Shown here: positions 26,905 to 39,789 of the stretch, piece by piece
How positions within the stretch are numbered: the first letter of the stretch is position 1
Layout of the letters: the number at the start of each line of letters is the position of its first letter
From: Sycobia sp. Sy_11
Lineage: Eukaryota; Arthropoda; Insecta; Hymenoptera; Epichrysomallidae
Length of the DNA stretch: 64,000 bases
Direction: 5' to 3'
Assembly: GCA_018907035.1 (NCBI GenBank)
Contig: JACCIC010000295.1
Span: forward strand, 307,001 to 371,000
Made by a program: the position numbers and the translations under genes
Notes under the pieces: generated by a model
Database searches by the model: none
Told to the model about the DNA's origin: nothing
Seen by the model: the letters and a program-made list of their open reading frames with translations, nothing else

Positions 26905-27800
26905 CATGTATATATGCGTGCAGAGCAAGCGAGTCGAGGCACCGAGACTCGCGTTTCGTTCCTTGCGCTTCGCGCACGCGAACGAGCGAGCCTCTTTGAA
27001 CGAAGAGAGAAGAGGGGAGGCTTCGTCGACGCGGCGTCTCGTCCGAATGTTGAAGACAGTAAGTTTTTTTCTGTATTTTTCTTTTCTTCGTTTTTTTTTT
27101 TTTTGGCTCTTTCGACGACCCGCTAAAACGTAACGGTATCGGACGAAAACCTTTGTTCTCGAGGCCCACTAAACAGTAATAGCCCGGGCCCCGTCGAAAT
27201 AACTCGCCGGGCGCATCGATTAGCGGCCGTCCGCGCAGCCCCGCGGCAGGCAGAAGACGAGCTCTCGCCCGTCGTACGGGGCTCGTGAACGGGGTGACTG
27301 GGAGTGGGAGAGGAATTTCGAGGGGGGGGGAGGAGGGCGAACATAAGCCTGGCATCCGCCGTTGTTTTCGGCCGCGGGCCCCGTCCGCTGCTGCTGCAAC
27401 ATCTCCCCGCTCTCCCTATCACTATCCCTCAACCTCTATCCGTCTCTCTCGCACGACGAGGGATGCACGCACGCGCGCGGCGCGCATCCAGACTTTGTCA
27501 CTCCACGCGCTGTGTATGTCCGCGGACAGGATACTCACATTATGTGGAAGGGAGGAATGAGATGGAGCGAACGAGTGGGAGGCCCGAGGATGCCGGCACT
27601 TACCGCTCGCGCGCATCATCGCGTGAAAAACCTATTGCGGAAACGGGGGGAGGGGGCGTCGCGCGCCCGGACGGTGTTATCGGGCGGTGAGGGCGATCAT
27701 CGTTTCTTCTTTATTTACATCTCTCCTAAAATCCTCGCGCGTCGCCCAACCTCGCCCTCCCCGTGACCGGGGGAATTGCGAATTTGCGCGCGACCGACCT
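26905..27800. other. CpG-rich GC block 6
   Basis: CpG-rich block with G-runs (about 27,322-27,336 and 27,642-27,656) and overlapping chance frames on both strands. Confidence 0.6.
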
Positions 27801-27821
27801 CGTGTCTCTTCGACTAGCGAT

Positions 27822-29100
27822 GTATATATATATATATATATACCGTGGAAAACTGTATATTCGACCGTTTTTCAGCTTCCGCCTAGACGGTCCGATGTTA
27901 ATGATTTAATTGAATTAACTGTAAAGTCAGCTCGTACACACTGTTCGTAAATCTAAAACAGCATGTGTGTGTTTCTATACGTATATATATGTATATATAG
28001 AGCAATATAGAATCATGAAATATTGAAGCACCACGCGTGTATGTGTGCACGCGCGTACCTGGTATGTGTGTGTGTCTATTTGTATATACGGATAAGCAAA
28101 AAGCATTTTGAACTATATACATATAGTTTTATATACGTCGATAATTATTTAACGGGAGCTGAATATGCAAGTAAGTTTACGTGGCCGGTAATTTTCAACG
28201 ACGCGGCTCTCAGATGTTACACTCCGGCGGATATTATAGTAAAGTTTGAACGTCCATTTATTTAGCCGTTCATACGCGCGCACGTTTAAGGAGATATTTA
28301 TTTATTTATGGATTAAAGGACGTACTTTATTAGCCTGTTTTTTTATGTTGCTTTTTTTTGTATTGTTGCGCAATGATCCATGAAGTAATTTAATTGTGTG
28401 CACGTGAAAACACCAGTTACAATATTCAAATCTCATAGTTGTATGTTAACATTTTCACTTAAAAAAAGAAAAAAAAAATAAAACAAAAAGAATAATCGTG
28501 GCGGAGGAATTAGAAAAAAATGAGCGTGCTAGAGATGTGCACGATACTGAAAGATGGTTCGGTGCGGGCATGGAGAACCTTGGAACGATCTATTGCAGTA
28601 GTATGCAATATTGAATCGGACGGGATTAATGGCTGCATCATGGAGCCGGGCTTTATCGAAGCGTGTCCGTGGACGCCTCGACCGTAACGCGATCACTATG
28701 ATTAGTTAAACTAACAGCTGAATCCGTATTTATTAATGCATATCTGGAGAACGAGGAGTTACTGTACCATCGTCGTCGCTTAATAAAGACAAAAACCTAT
28801 TTCGCAGAGAGCGCGGCGGGCCCTCTTCCACGCGAAACTATAAATATAACAATGGAAAATAACTTTTCCAACTTTATAACCAGAGTGCGCGATATGGTGC
28901 TTAGATATATATATATACAGCGAATTCATAATATCCTCTAACTCTCGGCAGGCCGGACGTTTAACCCATGCACGAGGTGGATTTAGAGTCGGCGCTCCGA
29001 GCCCGCGATGGCCCTAACTTATATTCGCGTACGTGTGCTCGAAAATAAATAAATAAATAAATAAATCCGGGATCTATCCCGATGCAACGCGGCCGTGCCT
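27822..29100. other. Mixed-composition gene-free stretch
   Basis: Short TA tracts (27,822-27,842 and about 28,907-28,918) and an (AAAT)n run at about 29,043-29,066. No gene is recognised. The segment 28,540-28,830 is balanced in composition and looks like unique sequence, but has no long frame. Confidence 0.55.
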
Positions 29101-29253
29101 CTTCTCCCCCCCCCCTCACTCTGCCCTATACGGCCGCACTAAATCCCGGATAATTTTCTACGCGAGCGCGGGAAAAGCGCCCGGTCGATACCTCCACCCC
29201 CGATTCAGCCGGAACCAATAAATATGGAGCCCTCTCTTCCTAACCGGTGCATG

Positions 29254-29261
<8 letters not shown>

Positions 29262-29292
<31 letters not shown>
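29262..29292. repeat. (GT)n microsatellite
   Basis: About 31 bp of GT. Confidence 0.97.
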
Positions 29293-29295
<3 letters not shown>

Positions 29296-29430
29296 CGCGC
29301 GCGGGAATAGCCGGTCAGTCGGCACATGGTTTCCCCGCCCGCGCGCGACTCGACGCATAAACTTGACCGTCTAACTGCCCGGGCCGCGGCGCCCGTCGGT
29401 CGTCTCCTCTCCCCGTCGTGTTCTCGCGCC

Positions 29431-29434
<4 letters not shown>

Positions 29435-29461
<27 letters not shown>
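29435..29461. repeat. (CT)n microsatellite
   Basis: About 27 bp of CT. Confidence 0.96.
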
Positions 29462-29763
29462 CCCCTCTCTTTCAGCCTCGCGTCAATTTCCAGCCGATGT
29501 ACATTATGTCGCGGCGAGGAGCCGTAAAGATCTCCCCCCCTCCCTCCCACTCTCCCCACCCATCGCGACCCTCGGGGGCCCGCGATCGTCCGTATACCGT
29601 CTCATATGGGAGCCGAGCTCGCTCGGTGCCGAAGCTTCGCGAGAGAGCTGCCGAGAGCTATCATCATTTTGAGGGCGCGCGCTCTCTCCGCGGAAGGATA
29701 CGCCACAGAGCACCCTTTCTTCGTCCGGTCCCCGCTCTACCTCATCTCCCCTCGCCCTCTATC

Positions 29764-29766
<3 letters not shown>

Positions 29767-29804
<38 letters not shown>
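29767..29804. repeat. (CT)n microsatellite
   Basis: About 38 bp of CT. It is complementary to the GA tract 100 bp downstream, so the pair can form a long stem. Confidence 0.97.
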
Positions 29805-29807
<3 letters not shown>

Positions 29808-29903
29808 CTTCCCTCCAGGACACGCACATGCAAATCCTATTTATATATATAATTAAATTATTTAAAAGCCCGCCCGAAGCGCCGCTATAAATCCCTCCCT
29901 TGG

Positions 29904-29905
<2 letters not shown>

Positions 29906-29944
<39 letters not shown>
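29906..29944. repeat. (GA)n microsatellite
   Basis: About 39 bp of GA, in opposite sense to the CT tract at 29,767-29,804. Confidence 0.97.
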
Positions 29945-29947
<3 letters not shown>

Positions 29948-30258
29948 CAGAGAGCAATGGTACAGGCATATAATAAGGACATACGGCTTTCAACCGTATG
30001 CATGTGTGTGTGTGTGTGTGCGTGTGTATCTGCGTGCACGTATGCCCTGTCCGTCGGCACCGACCAACCCGGCCGCGCGCTATCTTCAACGATGAGCCAT
30101 TAAATTATTATCTCTCTAGCCTCCTTTTTGCATAAACCCTTTCCGCGCGAGCGAGCAAGCGAGCCAGCGAGCGAGCGCTTCGTGTCATTAAGCGTATAGG
30201 GGGTAGTAGCCGGGATGTGGGGAAGGGCGCGAACCTCTCGTCCCCCTCATCTTCCCCC

Positions 30259-30265
<7 letters not shown>

Positions 30266-30310
<45 letters not shown>
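30266..30310. repeat. (CT)n microsatellite
   Basis: About 45 bp of CT. Confidence 0.97.
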
Positions 30311-30317
<7 letters not shown>

Positions 30318-30486
30318 ATTCCCGTGGCATGCTACGGGCGCGCGGTTTACGAGTCCAGAGCCAGCGAGTCGCGCGGGCAGCCGGGCGCGAGCCCGCTCCT
30401 CGCATGATGTTGTTATTATATTATTATTACACGGGCGTAACGCGAGTATGTACAGCACGCGCTCGCGCGCCTTTTTCAAGAAATTC

Positions 30487-30578
<92 letters not shown>
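30487..30578. repeat. Compound (TA)n(GT)n microsatellite
   Basis: 22 bp of TA passing directly into 70 bp of GT. Confidence 0.98.
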
Positions 30579-30583
<5 letters not shown>

Positions 30584-32339
30584 GCGCTAATTGCCGACCG
30601 CGGGAGCGGATAATTAATATTATTGCGTACCCGGGCCCAGAGCCGTAAAAATATATCCCGGGTCCGCCGGGTGGCTTTGGAGCGCGCGGCCGCGCATCGG
30701 CCGCCGGGGGTTGCGCAAGCTTTGAAATCTCGAACTTTTACTGCATCTCGCGTACGTCGGTCCAAGCCCAGCCGCCCCCCCCCCCGCCTCCAACAACGAC
30801 CGCCGCGTAAAAGCCGAACGCGGCCGACGTACCCGCGTACACATCAATTTTGTGGGCCGAAAGTGCCCCGGTCACGTCCAAATTGTTTCCTTCCCCCCTA
30901 CCCCGTCGCCCGTCACCCTTTGACAAGCCATTTAATTTTTCAGTCTTTTCTCTCACTGCGCGATACAGAGGGAACGACAGCTTCAATTGGGTATCAAACA
31001 ACAAATGTAATTTTGCAAAAGTTAAACATCTTCATTATAACCGATTGAGATCTAGAAACTATGCGTAAACCAGGCGGTTCGAGCTTCTTAATATTTTTTT
31101 CTTTTTGACTCCCCGCTACCATCTCCACTCCAACAATGAAATTTGACGGTGAACATAAGATTATTGGAATTAAAATTGTCTGTATACTCGTATTCAATGT
31201 GAAAAAAAAGAAAAAAGTATGAAAAAAGTTACGTTGCTTGTCGCGATTTCGAAAGTATCGCACTTACAGCGATATTGCGCAATTATTGCAGAATTGCAAA
31301 TGGTTGGCTTTTCACATTTGCTGAACGTGTCAGCGATAATCGATCACTATCTGGATCTTGATTAATGCGCTTGCATTTTTATATTTCTCTTAATTTATTC
31401 TGTATTGTCCCATTTTTTTTTTTTTTTTTTTTTTTTTTATTTTTGCCGAGCCGAAGTGAAGTTTTATATTCGCGTATATTTATAGGACGAGTGATTTCAA
31501 CGTGCCTCTTGTCCTTTCGCCGTGACACTTGATTGTTTTGTTTTTTATTATTATTCATTTTGTGTAATAAATACTATGCACAAGCATTATATACCGTTCA
31601 CTCCTGTACAAATTTCGGCAAGGATTTTTCTGCTTCGGCTAAGAAGATTTGTCAAAGAAAAGTATCGCATCGAGTAGAAAATCGCATCGAAAGATCTGAA
31701 TGTAATGATTTGACTTAGCACTGGAATATAAATATAATTTAAAGAAATAATATAAATATGATACCAAGAACCTTCGTAGATGTCGCAATAAATTCTCGTC
31801 AATTGGAACTCAAAGTTAAACACGAAAGATATGAAAATAATGCCAAAAAATTTTATCCGTCTCGTACACATCGCGCCGTCGAATGAAACAACATCGTCGC
31901 CACATTAGCCAAATAAAAAGGAAATAGTAACGCCTTGAATAACAAATCATTCCCTTCTCGAAGCTAAGGAGGATCTCGAAGCAATGTAGGCACCGGCGGT
32001 ATCGTTAAAACTCCACTCGTAACGGGAGCCACTAAAAATATAACTTATATCCACAAACAGTGTTATCTAAAAAATACGAATTAACCATGTTTCAACGAAA
32101 GAAAGCGTTACCGTGAATTTGTGCCTTCTATAAATCAAACACAGAACCAATCCTTACAATCTGACGACTTTTCTTTTCTCCACGACGGTGACCATCATCG
32201 TTGGCCGTACATGTAAATGTAATCCCTATCAACAAGATGTTGAACGCGCGAGTCTGGAATGTTTTTTAAAACCATTTGCAATTATAAATAACGAAAACAC
32301 CAAGTCATTTCTTGAAAAATTGTTCTTAATTTGGAGTTT

Positions 32340-32520
32340 TGTTAACATGACTGTATCGGTCTTATGAGTCTCTATAAAGGAATCTTATTAATAATTATAT
32401 AATAACAGTTAGGCTGTCCTTGTTTATGATCACCGAATCTGAAATAACAATGACTACTAAAGATAAAATAAACTAATAACGATAAAACTAAAAATAGTGA
32501 ATGTGCTAAGTTGGCAAAGA
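32340..32520 (-). repeat. Dispersed repeat family, copy C
   Basis: The reverse complement matches 41,400-41,480. The shared core is TTATTTCAGATTC, then TGAT.ATAAACAA.GACAG. The similarity weakens outside the core. The family is unnamed. Confidence 0.5.
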
Positions 32521-32961
32521 GCGTAGTTATATTCAATTTATCAAAAGGAATCGCCAGGTTGTTCTTTGAAAACTTAACACATTTATTACTCATATTTTTA
32601 TTGCGTTTATTTCATTTTATTTTTAATTTATTGGAATTTTTGTAGCCATTTCTATTTCAGACTCTAGACTCGTGATTTTAAACAAAAAGAGCCAAACATT
32701 CTACAATTGTAATTAAATTATTTCATAAGTACTCAAAGTCTAATAATAATATTTGTTGATTTAATATGCAGCAGTCGACATAAGCCGAATTTTGAACGTT
32801 TAAATACGAGTAGGTGCAATCTCAATGCAACTGCTTCTTTAAGCCGACTTTACATTGTGTTTTTAAAGCCTTAACTTCGCAAAGAAGATCGAGTTCTCGC
32901 TTCAAGCGCATATTGCTCATCTCTATAAATTTTTCAACAAATTATGTAACATATATATATC

Positions 32962-32973
<12 letters not shown>

Positions 32974-33008
<35 letters not shown>
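32974..33008. repeat. (GT)n microsatellite
   Basis: About 35 bp of GT after two short TA runs. Confidence 0.97.
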
Positions 33009-33009
<1 letters not shown>

Positions 33010-33423
33010 GAGAAGTATTAAGCAATGAATTAACTATCTGTACCGCTGCACACTTTATCGTCTACAAAATCATTAATGCAGTTCAGCGCGTTATTATTCA
33101 AAGGTTTGAAGAAATAGAAAAGTTACCTTGGCACTCCTCTCTTTCGTGTATTTCTAAGCAGATTTTCGCCGCAAACTCCCCATTCTCTAAATGAGCCAAG
33201 TCCTTTAATAAATTGCATAAACGCTCCCATTCGCCATTGCCGTCGATAAATGTGAAATGAATATGAATTTAAATGTACTCGTTGTATTGATAATTATAAT
33301 GAGGGTGAAGAAAAAGATCATATCGTAACGTTACAATATTTTGGATGATTTTGCGCGAATTAATAAAAAACGAAATCGTTTCTGGACAGAACGATCGATC
33401 CGATAAAAGTGCAGCAAAATGTA

Positions 33424-33426
<3 letters not shown>

Positions 33427-33467
<41 letters not shown>

Positions 33468-33470
33468 TAT
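33427..33470. repeat. (TA)n microsatellite
   Basis: About 35 bp of TA plus an ACATATATAT extension. Confidence 0.96.
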
Positions 33471-33762
33471 CTTGGCAGTATCTCGCAGAAGCCGCCGGGG
33501 CTTACGGCGTCTGCGAGACGTTGAGCCGGGCCAAGCGCCCCCACTCCCCGCCCTCCCAAGAAGCACGAAGTCGCCGACGCTATCGGGGGCCGAGAGACGG
33601 ACAAAAGAGCCTCGCCCCGGCACCCGCGAAATCCTCGAATTCCTTTTTATCCCGCGCCCGCTCGCTCCCTCGCTCCGGGCGCGCTCCGACGCTAACCGCT
33701 GCTCTCCGTCGGGGAGAAAAATCGGCATCGTTAAGCCTCGCGTTCGGTGCATCTCTCTCCCG

Positions 33763-33812
<50 letters not shown>

Positions 33813-34110
33813 TTCTCCCTCTCCCTCTCCCTCTCCCTTTCCCTCTGCCAGTCAGCGCAGTCAATTCAGTCAGGATCTTTTCGTCGCCGCGCGGACGGCG
33901 AGACACGGAGGCCAAAGAGAAAGAGAGGAGAGGGAGAAGGGTCCCGGTGAAAAATGAAGCCGACGCGATACGGTGGCTCGAGACGTCTTCGAACGCAGCG
34001 CATTTACAAAAAAAAAAAAAAAAAAAAACGGTAAAAGAAAGGAGTTCGAACTCTTCGTGGAGAGAGCCGTCGCCGCGTAAAAAGAGAAACAGAAATAAAT
34101 GAATGACGCG
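33470..34110. other. CpG-rich GC block 8
   Basis: CpG-rich block with a CT tract and a poly-A run at about 34,010-34,028. Frames of 149-227 residues cross the repeats and have no domain. Confidence 0.55.
33772..33807. repeat. (CT)n microsatellite
   Basis: About 36 bp of CT, followed by CCCTCT repeats to about 33,846. Confidence 0.96.
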
Positions 34111-35750
34111 GCTGTTGAAAAATTATATGAATCATAGATCTATAGATGTCTATTTATCTATCTAATAAGACACAATAGAAGAAACGTAAAACAGCAGCTT
34201 CTAGACATTGGCATATAAATTACATAACGCAGAATACAAATGGCTACAGCCCCGTAACATATATTATCAAAGATTCGAATGTACGTTAAGCAATGAATGC
34301 CATAAAATATCACGAATAGTTAATAATGTCGGAGATGTATTATTAATTTTATCGATGATAAATTAGAGACAAACATTGCGTAACGCAAATATAATCAAAC
34401 TCAATTGCAAATCAACGAATTAATGAAATTATAATCGCCCTGTCTCGTTAGATCACGTACTCGAATCCAGTCGACCCCGTCTGTATAGACTTATATAAAT
34501 CTCCAAACTAGGTAGCGTTTAATCGCGGTTTTGGCCTTCTCTTAACAATTTTAATGCAACGATAGACACATAAGCTTGCGATTCTCAATAGGAAAATTAG
34601 TCCCAAAATAGCGCATCATGAACATGGATTACTTAGGATAATCCTATTCCCATCTCACTATGTATAAAAGTAAAAATTCTTACTCAAGCGTTTCTTAAAA
34701 TGTATCTGGAATAGACTTATTCTAAATATTCTGGATTTGATCAGACTATTATTTTATAAAACAAGAATCATGAAATGTTATTTGCTTGTATCATTGCGCA
34801 ACTAAATCAGTGATACTCTAGAAAGATCGATATGATAATCTCGCCTAAGGCACTTTGCCTAATCTACAGAAGAATTTGAAAAAATTCTGAGTCTGAACTT
34901 AATATATTGAAAATCGTGTATAAATATAGCCGAACCATAGTCCTTTGTGAGATCATCGATGTCAATTAATCAGTCCGGGATTGTCTTCGATACAAGAAAC
35001 GAAAAGTGCATAATAGAACCAACTAGTCTTGCGAATTATCCAAATCTGTACCAAATGCGAATGACTTTACGCCCGAAAAAAACAACATATTGCCCTCTTC
35101 TTAAAAAAAAAAAAAAAGAATCACTTCAAAAAATCGAACCTACGAGATCAATTGATTTGATCAAACGCTTTACTAAAATTCAAATCAATCACGATTATCG
35201 TTTTCAAGTCTAGTGGGGAAGATCATAGGTTAGCCTCGGCAGCATAGTTCCAAAATCCATCTACTTGGGGTCGAAAACTCAAGAATTCCAAAGGAGCCCC
35301 TGACTCTCTTTCTGAGAATTTTTAAGAACAAGCACGTTATTACAAGGTTAATAGGACCAGGGATATTCTAAAGGTATGGGCATTTTCGTAAAAATGGAGC
35401 GAAGAACATAATAACAATCTAATTAATACTAGCAAAAGTTTCACAAGGAAACTGCATGAATTACCATCGTCATTCTACGCGGCTCGAACGAAAAATGGTA
35501 AATGGAGAGTATGATACCATTGAAATTGATGCTTTTAAGTCGAAAAGCTTAATGGTCGCGGATGAAAGTTTACACTTCTGCAAACAATATCATTGCCCCG
35601 CAAGAGACAATACACTCCAGCAAAAGTTCAAGATCGGTTTAGAGAGAGAGAGATAAGCTATTCATTCCATCTTCTCTTCCTTCATTCAGCTAGCAGTCAG
35701 CCCCTCTTACTTCGTAACCCCTTCCAAAATGTGCATCAAGCCGAGGCAAG
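34110..35750. other. AT-rich stretch with nothing recognised
   Basis: The 66- and 88-residue frames at 34,947-35,213 and 35,456-35,656 carry no motif I know. Confidence 0.55.
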
Positions 35751-35754
35751 CCGT

Positions 35755-36069
35755 ATGAGCGATTACGACAACGAGCACTTCTCCGATCCGGAGACGAGGG
35801 GGCAAGAGAACGCGGATATAATGAAACTGTATTCGCTGGAGGCCCGAAAGTTACAGCCGATGAATATAAAGAAGCTCTTACTCCTCCTCCCCATCCACCC
35901 CCCCTTTCTCTCTTTCACTCATCGTTCTCCGCTACCCCATCCCCCTCTCGCTGTTTACCTTACGGCAAAACTTAGTCGGGTAATCGAGCGCACCGTTAAA
36001 ACTACCTGGCCAGAAAATTCGTTTTACGAGGTAGGAGCGGAGATGGCCGAAGGAGAAAAAAAGAAGTAA
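35755..36069 (+). CDS. Unrecognised 104-residue open frame
   Basis: From the ATG at 35,755 the frame begins with an acidic, mixed-composition stretch (M-S-D-Y-D-N-E-H-F-S-D-P) of about 42 residues that looks more protein-like than its surroundings. It then passes into leucine- and proline-rich sequence that looks like translated C-rich DNA. There is no known domain and no clear splice junction. It may be a small exon or a chance frame in a GC-rich patch. Confidence 0.15.
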   Translation: MSDYDNEHFSDPETRGQENADIMKLYSLEARKLQPMNIKKLLLLLPIHPPFLSFTHRSPLPHPPLAVYLTAKLSRVIERTVKTTWPENSFYEVGAEMAEGEKKK

Positions 36070-36193
36070 CAACCATGAGAGAGAAAAAAAAGTTCGCCAA
36101 ATGAATATTCGGCATTTCCGACGATTGCGCGCGCTCGGTGAAATTAACGGATAAAGTTAATTGCCGCATGATTTATCCTACACACTGGTCAAG

Positions 36194-36196
<3 letters not shown>

Positions 36197-36232
<36 letters not shown>
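36197..36232. repeat. (TA)n microsatellite
   Basis: About 36 bp of TA. Confidence 0.96.
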
Positions 36233-36235
<3 letters not shown>

Positions 36236-37448
36236 TCTAAACGAAGCAAAAGATTCTCGTCGCCGCTTCGAGAAATATACGAATAAATATTTTAATATGA
36301 AGAGATTAATAATAATCGATACCTGCGCGCACAAACGGCGGGCCCGAAGGATGCTTCGAAGAATCTTCAAATGTATTATTCATGCTGGCACTCTTGTATT
36401 ATTCTATATGGCTGTGCAGCAAGTCGTATACGCTCGCGTTTGTGGGTGTGTCTATGTGTGTGTGTTTATATGCATAGCTGCATTAATCGATAGGTCGAGG
36501 TAGAAGAAAAAACCAAAAATCTCGAGAATTTACATTAATATAACCACGTATCCTCGAAAAAATCTAGCTTATTATTTGCTAATCGTACGTCGCTGAAATA
36601 TTGTGATGAAACATTGTTCGCCCTCGAACTCTCTGAAAACATACAGCGCCGGGAGAGAGAGAAAGAAATCAGGCCGTCCTTCGCCCAGATCGCGTTATCA
36701 TTACCCCCCCCCCCTCCGTTGCCCCGATGCGCTATAACCAACCGATAAATATACGTTTAGGCTCGTGTTTATACGTGTGGAGAAACGTACCCGATCGAAG
36801 TGCACTCGCCTCCCATCCTACGTACGTGCAAGAGCACACGAGACCGACTCACCAATGAGATTTTTCGAGGTTACGAGGCACGAGTCAGCGTGTTGCCGCG
36901 ATTGGCCCCTCTTGACAAGGTCGCCTCGCGCCAGCGGTGAATCGGAGAGAAAGAAAAAGGATCGCCAGGTCGACGAGATCGGTAAATCGAGTCGAACTCA
37001 TCCGGATCGCGATGTACCGTTGAATTTGTCGCGCGCTTAAGTTACTTACGCCGAAGCTCTGAATTCGACACTGACTGACACGAACGAAATTACTCAAGAA
37101 TTTGTACGCGTGCCGTAATTCTTGCAATTTGATAAGTTACGGATTATCGGTGTCCGGTAACAAGCGACAAAGGAACGAGACGAGAATATGGTACATTTGG
37201 AGACGTGGATTGGTATCGAGTAGCTCTGGTAAATCAGGCTGTAGCTAGACTGACCAGAGAAGTTTACAGCGACTGATTAACCAATCACTTTCACCCGATG
37301 TTTATATAAAATGACTGCCTTACTCATTTTTTTTTTCATTGAAGTGAATCTTCATTTTCACGATTTTGAATTAAATACTTTATTAAATGATCTTATTTAT
37401 TTTTCTCGCTATTTGTATATAGTTAGGAAACTCTGATTTTTGCACACT

Positions 37449-37470
37449 CATATGTATATATGTATATATG

Positions 37471-37522
<52 letters not shown>

Positions 37523-37552
37523 CATATATACATATATACATATATACATATA
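37449..37552. repeat. Long perfect palindrome around (TA)n
   Basis: The left arm, built of CATATGTATATATG-type units ending in GTAAATA, is matched by its reverse complement, TATTTACATATATACATATA, on the right. The TA core lies between them. The whole is about 100 bp and essentially perfect, centred near 37,500. It can extrude as a cruciform. Confidence 0.95.
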
Positions 37553-38789
37553 ATTCTTCTCACGTATATATTTAAATAGTTGATCAGATTACATGTAAAT
37601 TAATTCAAAACTGTCTATACACGTGTAAATTTATTTGTAGATTATGTCAAATAGTAGGATAAGCGGGATTTATTACGGCGTATGTCACATTATGAACAAT
37701 AAAAAATAAATTACTCTAATTTGATTTAGAAAATGGTTGGTTTAATAATAATTATGTATGAGTGAAAATTAGTCTTCCGATTTAAGTATTCAACTATATA
37801 GATTTATTAATATAACTTAATTATCGTTATATTAATTTTTTTAAATAAGCTTTGTGAGATTCTCTTCTCTTAGAAAAATTAAATAGGTAATAAATCAGAA
37901 ATTTCAGAATAAGAATAATTACAACAATTTACTATATACTATGTCAAATGGTAAGCAATCGTATATTGAAATTGTGCAAACCGGTTAAATATATGATAAT
38001 CTCTATAAAGTCTACAATTATATTCTACAACGAACTAGTAAAAGAAATAATAGCATTGAATACAGTGTCTAATTGAAATAAAAGAGCTTTCAGGTACATT
38101 TGTAAATAAAAAAAGCGGACCATTAATTTTTTTCCTATATTTAGTGCATGTACTCTAGATGATGATATAATGCACATACTCAAGAATGGCGTAGACTCCC
38201 TTTGTGAATACATGGAAAACCAGTCGCAAGAATCAATCCATGAAACAATTTGCACAAATAAGGTAAACGAGTGAACTTATACGGTGAACTTGCAAGTATC
38301 TCATAATGTTATGAGAAAAACTTACAAAATAATGCTCGGTGTCACACTGAAAAAAAATCCGAACAGTAGGATTCGATCGCTATTCGGCCCGTCTTCCTAG
38401 AATTGAGGCATTATTTATAGTATACAAGAATAGTACGCAATGAACATCTAAATAAAGAAAATAATAAAAATTTAAAATCCAAAGAGCAGCCATTTATGAT
38501 TGGCTTTCCAGTGAACAAAACTTATAATTTTTCTCGAAATGTCCCTTGTATTTGTTTTTCAGGAATCGACGGGTCTCGGGTCTTTCGAGCTTGAACAGAA
38601 AATTCCCGTGAGATGGGCGGTAAAAATATCAGGCACAGAAAAATCACGAAACAACTTTTTATTTATTTATCTGATATTTAACTGATATTTATCTGATATT
38701 TATTTATCTTGCGGCATATGCGAGGTAGACGCGGCGAGCGAGATGTAAATGCAACGCTTTTGCGTTGTATTGGTCTTCAAATTATTTGA

Positions 38790-39020
38790 TTGTTGTACAC
38801 CAATGCGTTGGTCTGTTAATATATAATATCTTTATAAAATAATATAGTGATAATTATATAATGAATGAGTCAGATTGTCCTGATTTACAATCGCCCACGA
38901 ATAACCTTAAAGGAAAACTACTGCTAAAACGATAAAATAAACATTAAATTAAATTGAAAATTAAGGAATAAAAAATGAGACAATCTATAATTCCATGTTA
39001 GTAAAGAATGACCTGACTGT
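38790..39020 (-). repeat. Dispersed repeat family, copy A
   Basis: The reverse complement resembles 41,330-41,530. Shared landmarks are GGGG..AGTCAG.T at one side, CTTTACTAACATGGAAT against CTTCACTAACATAGAAT, and CAGGACAATCTGA against CAATGACAGTCTGA at the other. The ends at about 38,870 and 39,012 are partly inverted (TCAGATTGTCCT against TCAGGTCATTCT). This is consistent with an old miniature inverted-repeat element. Confidence 0.5.
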
Positions 39021-39789
39021 CCCCGCAAGCTTATCATTAAATTTACTTTTAATGCCCTAACATAAACCCCCGTCATTATATTATGTACTCGAGAAATTTA
39101 TTTATCCCAATATTAATTGTCCATATTTCCACAATTATCTCTAATAAACCTCCCGAAAACATAACCTTTTTATCATGTCTCAAGAACAAGAACATTGGGT
39201 CCTTAATCTTTCTTCAGCTCATTTAGAAGATAGTCAAAGCCTAACCTAACTTAATCTGGATCAAATCTGTCACGTATATTATCTAACAGTCACGATTAAA
39301 ATTGCTCATATTTTATTAATAAATAGATAAACTTATAAATATACAATCATCTGCGTTGAATTCTAAGGCAGAATTCACTGCCTATACATTTGCCTCTTGC
39401 ACTTATCTATTTCTGCACAACCATAGTCTCCGCCGCCTAAGCTACTTCTGTGCACGAAACTAATCCAACAGTACTTTGTAAAAAGTGCAAAGATCTCATT
39501 GCGAGAGTCCAAGATACCTATCACAGGAGGAATCAAAATACAGATTAATATCGATTTATAAAATGATTCATACTGTTGTCAGTGCCGTTATTTGCGAACA
39601 TAATGCTGCGAATAAAAGGTGCACAAGTTGGACAAATTTTCTAAAATTAGTCGAATACTAAATTAGCGCGAGAAAACAAGGAAATTCGGCTGTGAGAAAA
39701 ATAAAGTAAGTATCGTGGATTCATTTTCGGGCGTCTAATAACAACGACGCCCGACGATAAACAAGCCCAAACTTAACTCAGTAGTCATT

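Larger units (their letters stand above)
29100..30950. other. CpG-rich GC block 7
   Basis: CpG-rich block carrying five CT/GA tracts and two GT tracts within 1.5 kb. The overlapping 75-176-residue frames are microsatellite translations. Confidence 0.6.
30960..33400. other. AT-rich gene-free stretch
   Basis: Poly-T run at about 31,412-31,438. It also contains one member of a dispersed repeat family (listed separately) and a GT tract. No supported gene. Confidence 0.6.

Noticed and set aside
33409..34102. Frames of 182 and 227 residues
   Set aside because: They are built around TA and CT tracts and a poly-A run, with no domain.
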